From the NCBI RefSeq assembly GCF_019320115.1, contig NC_089589.1, positions 23,565,273 to 23,629,272 of the forward strand: DNA of 64,000 nt, written 5' to 3'. Positions 60,172 to 64,000 of this stretch are shown one piece after another. The translations under genes and the position numbers were made by a program. The notes below the pieces were generated by a model. That model saw nothing but the letters and a program-made list of their open reading frames with translations, was not told the origin of the DNA and made no database searches. Position 1 is the first letter of the stretch, and each line of letters starts with the position of its first letter. This DNA is from Miscanthus floridulus (taxonomy: Eukaryota > Streptophyta > Magnoliopsida > Poales > Poaceae).

Positions 60172-60363
60172 TCATCGAATGCTCAATCAGAAGAGAACCA
60201 CCAAAGCCTCACTCACCCACTCTCATCCATGACCCACTCCACCAACTCTCCATCCACACACATACACCATGAACATATGATCTCAGAAGCACTCTGAGAA
60301 TCAATCCATCATTAGTAGTAATCACCCACTGCCGTTGTATCACTCCACCTTTGTAAATTAGAG

Positions 60364-60369
60364 AATAAA
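60364..60369 (+). terminator. Candidate viral polyadenylation signal
   Basis: AATAAA about 195 bases after the expected RNA start. That spacing would create the terminal redundancy typical of caulimovirid pregenomic RNA. The motif is conserved in the leader units (as TTTATT on the plus strand). Confidence 0.5.
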
Positions 60370-60527
60370 GGAGGTCCCTGTGATCATCCTGCGCTTGTAA
60401 GGTAACCCCTCAGGTTTATGCTAAGTGCTTGGGGTTTCCCGAAAGGGAAAGCCGTATGTAAGCTTGCTCTGTGGAAATGAATTAAGCTTTCCTGTTTGAA
60501 TCCCTGCCTTCCTTCAAGCTCGTTCAT

Positions 60528-60794
60528 ATGGGGCGACGTCTCTATGCTAGGGACCCTAGAGGAGAAACCTCTGAGTGTGTTGTTCTCGTGTTAGCCCTGG
60601 TAGCGACGTTTGTAGAGAACCCTGTGTGCGTAGAGAAGTGTTCCCCTTGGGTGGAACTGCCTGTGGAGACGATAGAGCCTGAGTCCTGTGTGTTCGTGGC
60701 TAGGGATAGCGAGGGAGTAGACCGGGTTAGTCTGGTTCTGAAGCGAGTTAGTGATGCATACGGTGAGCACCGAGTAGGACTGTCACAAGCATAG
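60528..60794 (+). other. 88-codon ORF in the EPRV leader
   Basis: Open in this copy and in units 2 and 3 (33658-33924 and 34636-34902); broken in unit 1. The predicted product starts MGRRLYARDPRGETS and ends VGLSQA, with no recognised domain. Differences among copies are mostly amino-acid changing, so I see no sign of selection for protein. It may be a long upstream ORF or a by-product of leader structure. Confidence 0.35.
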
Positions 60795-61191
60795 TCGTAC
60801 GACCGGCTGAACTATTGGTCTCGCCAGCCTGCTAAAGATCCTGAGAAATATTCATCCGCATACTCATATTCACTAATCATATTCACTAAGCACTAGCTTA
60901 ACTAATCGCAAAAGCCACATATCATATTTATATTCGCTAATCACTCACTCACTCATCCGCCATCAATATAATATTTGCAAGTGAAAGCGACGTCTCGCCA
61001 TATCTGCTGAGGCCTCGTGCCCTGAATATTAAAGTGGTTGAGCCACTGTTCATATTCCTTATTTGAATAGTAGCCACGAATTTGAATAGTGAACGTAGAA
61101 TTTGAATAGTGCTATGAATAGTAACTCGAGATCTCAGAATTTGAATTTCGAATCCGTTCGAGTTCTCATTAGAAGGTACCCCCGATCTATT

Positions 61192-61203
61192 TGGTATTAG
61201 TGC
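61192..61203 (+). promoter_or_regulatory. EPRV primer-binding site, copy B
   Basis: TGGTATTAGTGC, two mismatches from the initiator tRNA-Met consensus, in the same context as 39690-39701. Start of copy B. Confidence 0.7.
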
Positions 61204-61227
61204 CTGGTTATTATATTTTGAATTTAA

Positions 61228-61764
61228 GGGATTTACTATAATCTGTTAAAGATTGAAAAGTTACATTACTTAAATTTGGAAGTGAATACAGGAAAGACAG
61301 TCACTACTAAAGAGAATATAAATATAAGGTGCAGACTAAATAGCTCTGAAGAACATACTTGGCATACCTCTCACGGACAGATAAATTTAATAGTTGACTT
61401 AATACATAACTTTTACATATCTTGGGGAAAAAGGCAAGACGAGCTAGAACTAAAATTTGATAGGTTGCAAAAGGAACAGAAGCACCTTGAAGAGCAATAT
61501 TCAGCTACTAATAATAAATTAGAATTAGCTTTACAAATTTTAGAAGAAAGTAAAGTTTCTCTAGGTAAAATTAGCCAGAATAGTGATTATATTAAAAAAG
61601 ATATAACTTTCCTATATAAGAAGACTGATAATATTAATATTGTTGAGCATAATAAAGAAATTGTGTTATCATCAGCAGGAATAGTTGAGTCCAGTAGATC
61701 TTTAAATTCAGAAAGATGGAAGTATCTGAGAGCCTCTCTAGAAGAGACAAGTCACTCCAGCTAG
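61228..61764 (+). CDS. EPRV ORF1, coiled-coil protein without any ATG
   Basis: Open from just after a TAA (61225-61227) to TAG (61762-61764), up to 178 codons, yet with no methionine codon in frame. Candidate non-AUG starts include ATT at 61231 and TTG at 61276. The centre is a heptad-like coiled coil (about 61440-61560, LKFDRLQKEQ then LEEQYSATNNKLELALQIL). Small coiled-coil proteins encoded 5' in related viruses are virion-associated or of unknown role. It overlaps the start of the movement-protein frame (ATG 61716) by 49 bases. Intact here, deleted downstream in copy A. Functional assignment is uncertain. Confidence 0.6.
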   Translation, partial: GIYYNLLKIEKLHYLNLEVNTGKTVTTKENINIRCRLNSSEEHTWHTSHGQINLIVDLIHNFYISWGKRQDELELKFDRLQKEQKHLEEQYSATNNKLELALQILEESKVSLGKISQNSDYIKKDITFLYKKTDNINIVEHNKEIVLSSAGIVESSRSLNSERWKYLRASLEETSHSS

Positions 61765-62177
61765 TAAATAAAGACATAAGACCTCTAAATTTTAAAGATA
61801 AACTAAAAGGAGGATGTGAAGATATTGAAACCTTAGAAGAAGTGATAGACTTAGAAAGACATCTGGAAAGATATCAGAAAGATACTTTGAGGAAAATAAG
61901 GCCTCAACAAATATATCAAATGGGATGGTTTGAAAATAAAAATGGATTATATAGAATATCTAGAGAAGTAGAATTAAGTGTATTAATAGAACCAGTTCTT
62001 CTAAGAATTGTTAGTAAACAATTTGAGAATGCTTTAAAATATTCAGAGTATAAATATATACATCAGGGAATGTATATAATTGGAATTAAAGGAATGACAA
62101 GGAAAAAATTAGGAACTAAGGTTCTAATAACTTTATTAGATAAAAGATGGGACTCAATAAATAAAGCAGTATTATGA
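61716..62177 (+). pseudogene. EPRV movement-protein N-terminal part
   Basis: 153 open codons from the first ATG after a long ATG-free stretch. The segment YIHQGMYIIGIKGMTRKKLG, then VLITLLDKRW, fits the core of caulimovirid (30K-type) movement proteins, which open plasmodesmata for virus spread. An in-frame TGA at 62175-62177 interrupts it; the frame continues at 62178. Confidence 0.65.
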
Positions 62178-63641
62178 TTTTTAGAAGGAGATATGAATGA
62201 AAATATGTTGATAACATATATAGCTCCAGACTTAATAATGCCAGTGAAAGAATTTATAGATAAGATGGCATTCGGATTTCAAACTAAAGGATATGAAGAA
62301 TTTAAAGGAACGAATCTACTAGTAAGCATAGAATTTATAGGAAGGTTAACCAACAGAAGTGGAACCAGATATAAGGTAAATGTGAACAATGTTGTAGAAA
62401 GTATGCAATCTAAAGGAATAAAATTTATGAGTCCTCTTAAAATAAGTTCTGAAGAAAGAGCAGGAGAAGAATGGAATATAAGCTCATTAATAGAGCCAAA
62501 AATTTTAAAACAACCTAAAGATTACATAAGCTATGAAAATAATAGAGGGTTGACTAGTATTAGGTTTGTAGATTATAAAGAACAAAGCTTAGATGATTTA
62601 GAAGCATCTAGTTCAGAGGCAAAATTGGAAGAAAACAGAAGGCATAGCATATGTGAATTTATGGAAAATTTAGATATAGATAATGAAATAAATCATTATA
62701 AGCAAAAGCTAAGTAAAATTCATGATGAATATAAAACCTCCATGATATGCAAATGGGCTGCTATAAGAGAAAGGGAACTCTACTTTAGACGAGAAATATG
62801 TAGACTTGATAATATCAAGAAAGATAGAGAATTAAATGCTAAGAAATTTAGCATTCCAATAAAGAAAAATGACTTTGTGTCAAAACAAATAGATAACAGG
62901 GTAAGGGAAGTCCAAAAAGAATTAGAACATAGCAAGGATAAGATAAATAACATAGAAGATAATGATATAAGCGAAGATGAGCAATGGGAAATTAATAATA
63001 AGTTATTATTAGAAAGCTATGAAGAAGAGGATGATGATACAATTGAGATATGCAGTAACTCAATAACTCTCATAAACCCCTTAGAAAATAAAGAGTTGCA
63101 TAAAAATAATGCCATAGAAGCAATGGAAATAGATCCAAGTACATCAAAAAGAAGACGAGGTCCTGAAATAAAGATAGAAGGAGAAAGTGAGAGACCAACT
63201 AGAAAACCAGGAACTTGGCCACAAGAAAAAGAACCTGCATACAGATATATACCTGGACAATATAAACATATGGGTTCAAAGAGAAGAGAATTTGAAAAGA
63301 AGGTGCAATTCCAGAATTATAAAAGTGATGGTGCTATACTAAATTTAGCAGCACATGATCCTATAGATTGGTCAAATATAATTAGCATATGGAAAGGATT
63401 GATAGTCCAAAAGTATATACAAAATCAGCATAATATAGGAAATAGAGTAGAAGATATGATTACATATTTAGAAACATTTTTAGGTGAATTAGTCAAAGTC
63501 TTATGGGAACAATGGGTAGAAGCCTTCCCTAATCATTATGCCCAATTAAAAATGGCTGGTAGTAACCCATATAATTTTGCAAATATTATATCAAGCATTG
63601 TAATAGGTGAAGATCCTGAATTAGGATTTACTGTATTATAA
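62178..63641 (+). pseudogene. EPRV movement-protein C-terminus plus coat-protein N-half
   Basis: Continues the frame of 61716-62177 (longest ATG-initiated part 62193-63641, 482 codons). The first 130 residues complete the movement-protein region (IAPDLIMPVKEFIDKMAFGF). From about 62660 the coat-protein N-terminus begins, with a charged coiled-coil stretch, an acidic region and a basic patch (SKRRRGPEIK). The capsid core follows (about 63357 on). A stop at 63639-63641 breaks the capsid region. Movement and coat proteins are therefore encoded in one frame as a polyprotein. Confidence 0.75.
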
Positions 63642-64000
63642 AATGAAAGATTAAAAGAAATAGAAAAATTGTCACTGACAAGCTGGAAAGGAATAAAAGA
63701 ATTTTCTCAACACTATTTGTATAATGCTACGACTGCCAAGCAAGGCTATAACCAAGGTATAGTAGAAAAATATTTTAATAAATTACCAGAGCCTTTAGGT
63801 TCTATGATATTAGAAGAATATAAAAAGGAAACTATTGGTAAAGAATATAATATTTCTTAGGCTATAACATTTGTTTTCAAACAGTTAAGAAAAATATGCA
63901 CGAATATACATGCCCAAAGATCAATGAAGCAATCAGACTATAATTTTTGCAATAAAATAGTCCAAATACCCTTGACATATGGAGAAGAGAGATCTAGAAA
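63642..64000 (+). pseudogene. EPRV coat-protein core continuation, window edge
   Basis: Same frame as the preceding segment, open to a TAG at 63858-63860, then continuing. It matches copy A at 57792-58140 with few differences. Copy A has TAG and TAA stops where copy B is open (57829, 57886), and copy B has stops at 63639 and 63858 where copy A is open, so the two copies decayed independently. Cut by the window edge. Confidence 0.75.

Larger units (their letters stand above)
60172..61191 (+). mobile_element. EPRV leader between copies A and B
   Basis: About 1 kb from the expected RNA start to the PBS, matching the minus-strand leader units at 18565-35283. It contains several upstream ATGs, an AATAAA at 60364 and an 88-codon ORF. 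Short direct repeats of GAATTTGAATAGT-type words occur at about 61068-61125. It joins copy A to copy B head-to-tail, as in a circular or concatemeric genome. Confidence 0.75.

Overview
The window is nuclear DNA of a grass (Poaceae). The signs are a CC-NB-ARC-LRR resistance gene with grass-type introns, CACTA and Tourist-like transposon debris, very long-LTR Ty3-type retroelements, and an endogenous caulimovirid (plant pararetrovirus, EPRV). There are no bacterial features. Host genes occupy only about the first 16 kb. From about 18.6 kb to the right edge the window is one EPRV locus into which retroelements have been inserted, one of them nested inside another.

Layout. 1-6.9 kb: a duplicated promoter plus non-coding first exon of the resistance gene (copies at 1-951 and 4205-5153, a shorter copy near 5.4-5.6 kb). 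Copies A and B are separated by a truncated solo LTR (962-3748); a CACTA-like fragment follows (5860-6495). 6919-13552: an apparently intact three-exon NLR gene (1004 codons) with a 3.5 kb intron full of transposon debris. 14901-15479: the 5' third of a glyoxal-oxidase-type gene, cut off. 15.5-18.5 kb: non-coding, MITE-like.

18565-39651 is EPRV sequence on the minus strand: three tandem leader units, then promoter, viroplasmin-like ORF, RNase H, RT, protease and a coat-protein remnant. At about 39.65 kb the orientation flips. 39652-39842 plus 57215-64000 is EPRV on the plus strand: one rearranged copy (A) followed head-to-tail by a second (B) that runs off the window. The combined viral layout is ORF1 (no ATG), a movement/coat/protease/RT/RNase H reading frame, and a viroplasmin-like ORF joined by an ATGA overlap. 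All large polyprotein frames carry stop codons.

Two insertions of one non-coding long-LTR (LARD-like) family interrupt the EPRV. The first (18880-32901, target duplication GCAGT) is a tandem LTR-internal-LTR-internal-LTR array, whose middle LTR is a visible chimera of the outer two. The second (39843-57214, target duplication ATAGC) is itself interrupted by a minus-strand Ty3 element (44771-53561, target duplication CAAAG). That element's gag-pol is one uninterrupted frame carrying five stop codons and a lysine at the integrase catalytic glutamate position.

Order of events inferred from nesting: EPRV integration and rearrangement, then the LARD insertions, then the nested Ty3 element and, separately, unequal recombination in the first LARD. 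Nothing outside the NLR looks like an intact, expressed host gene.
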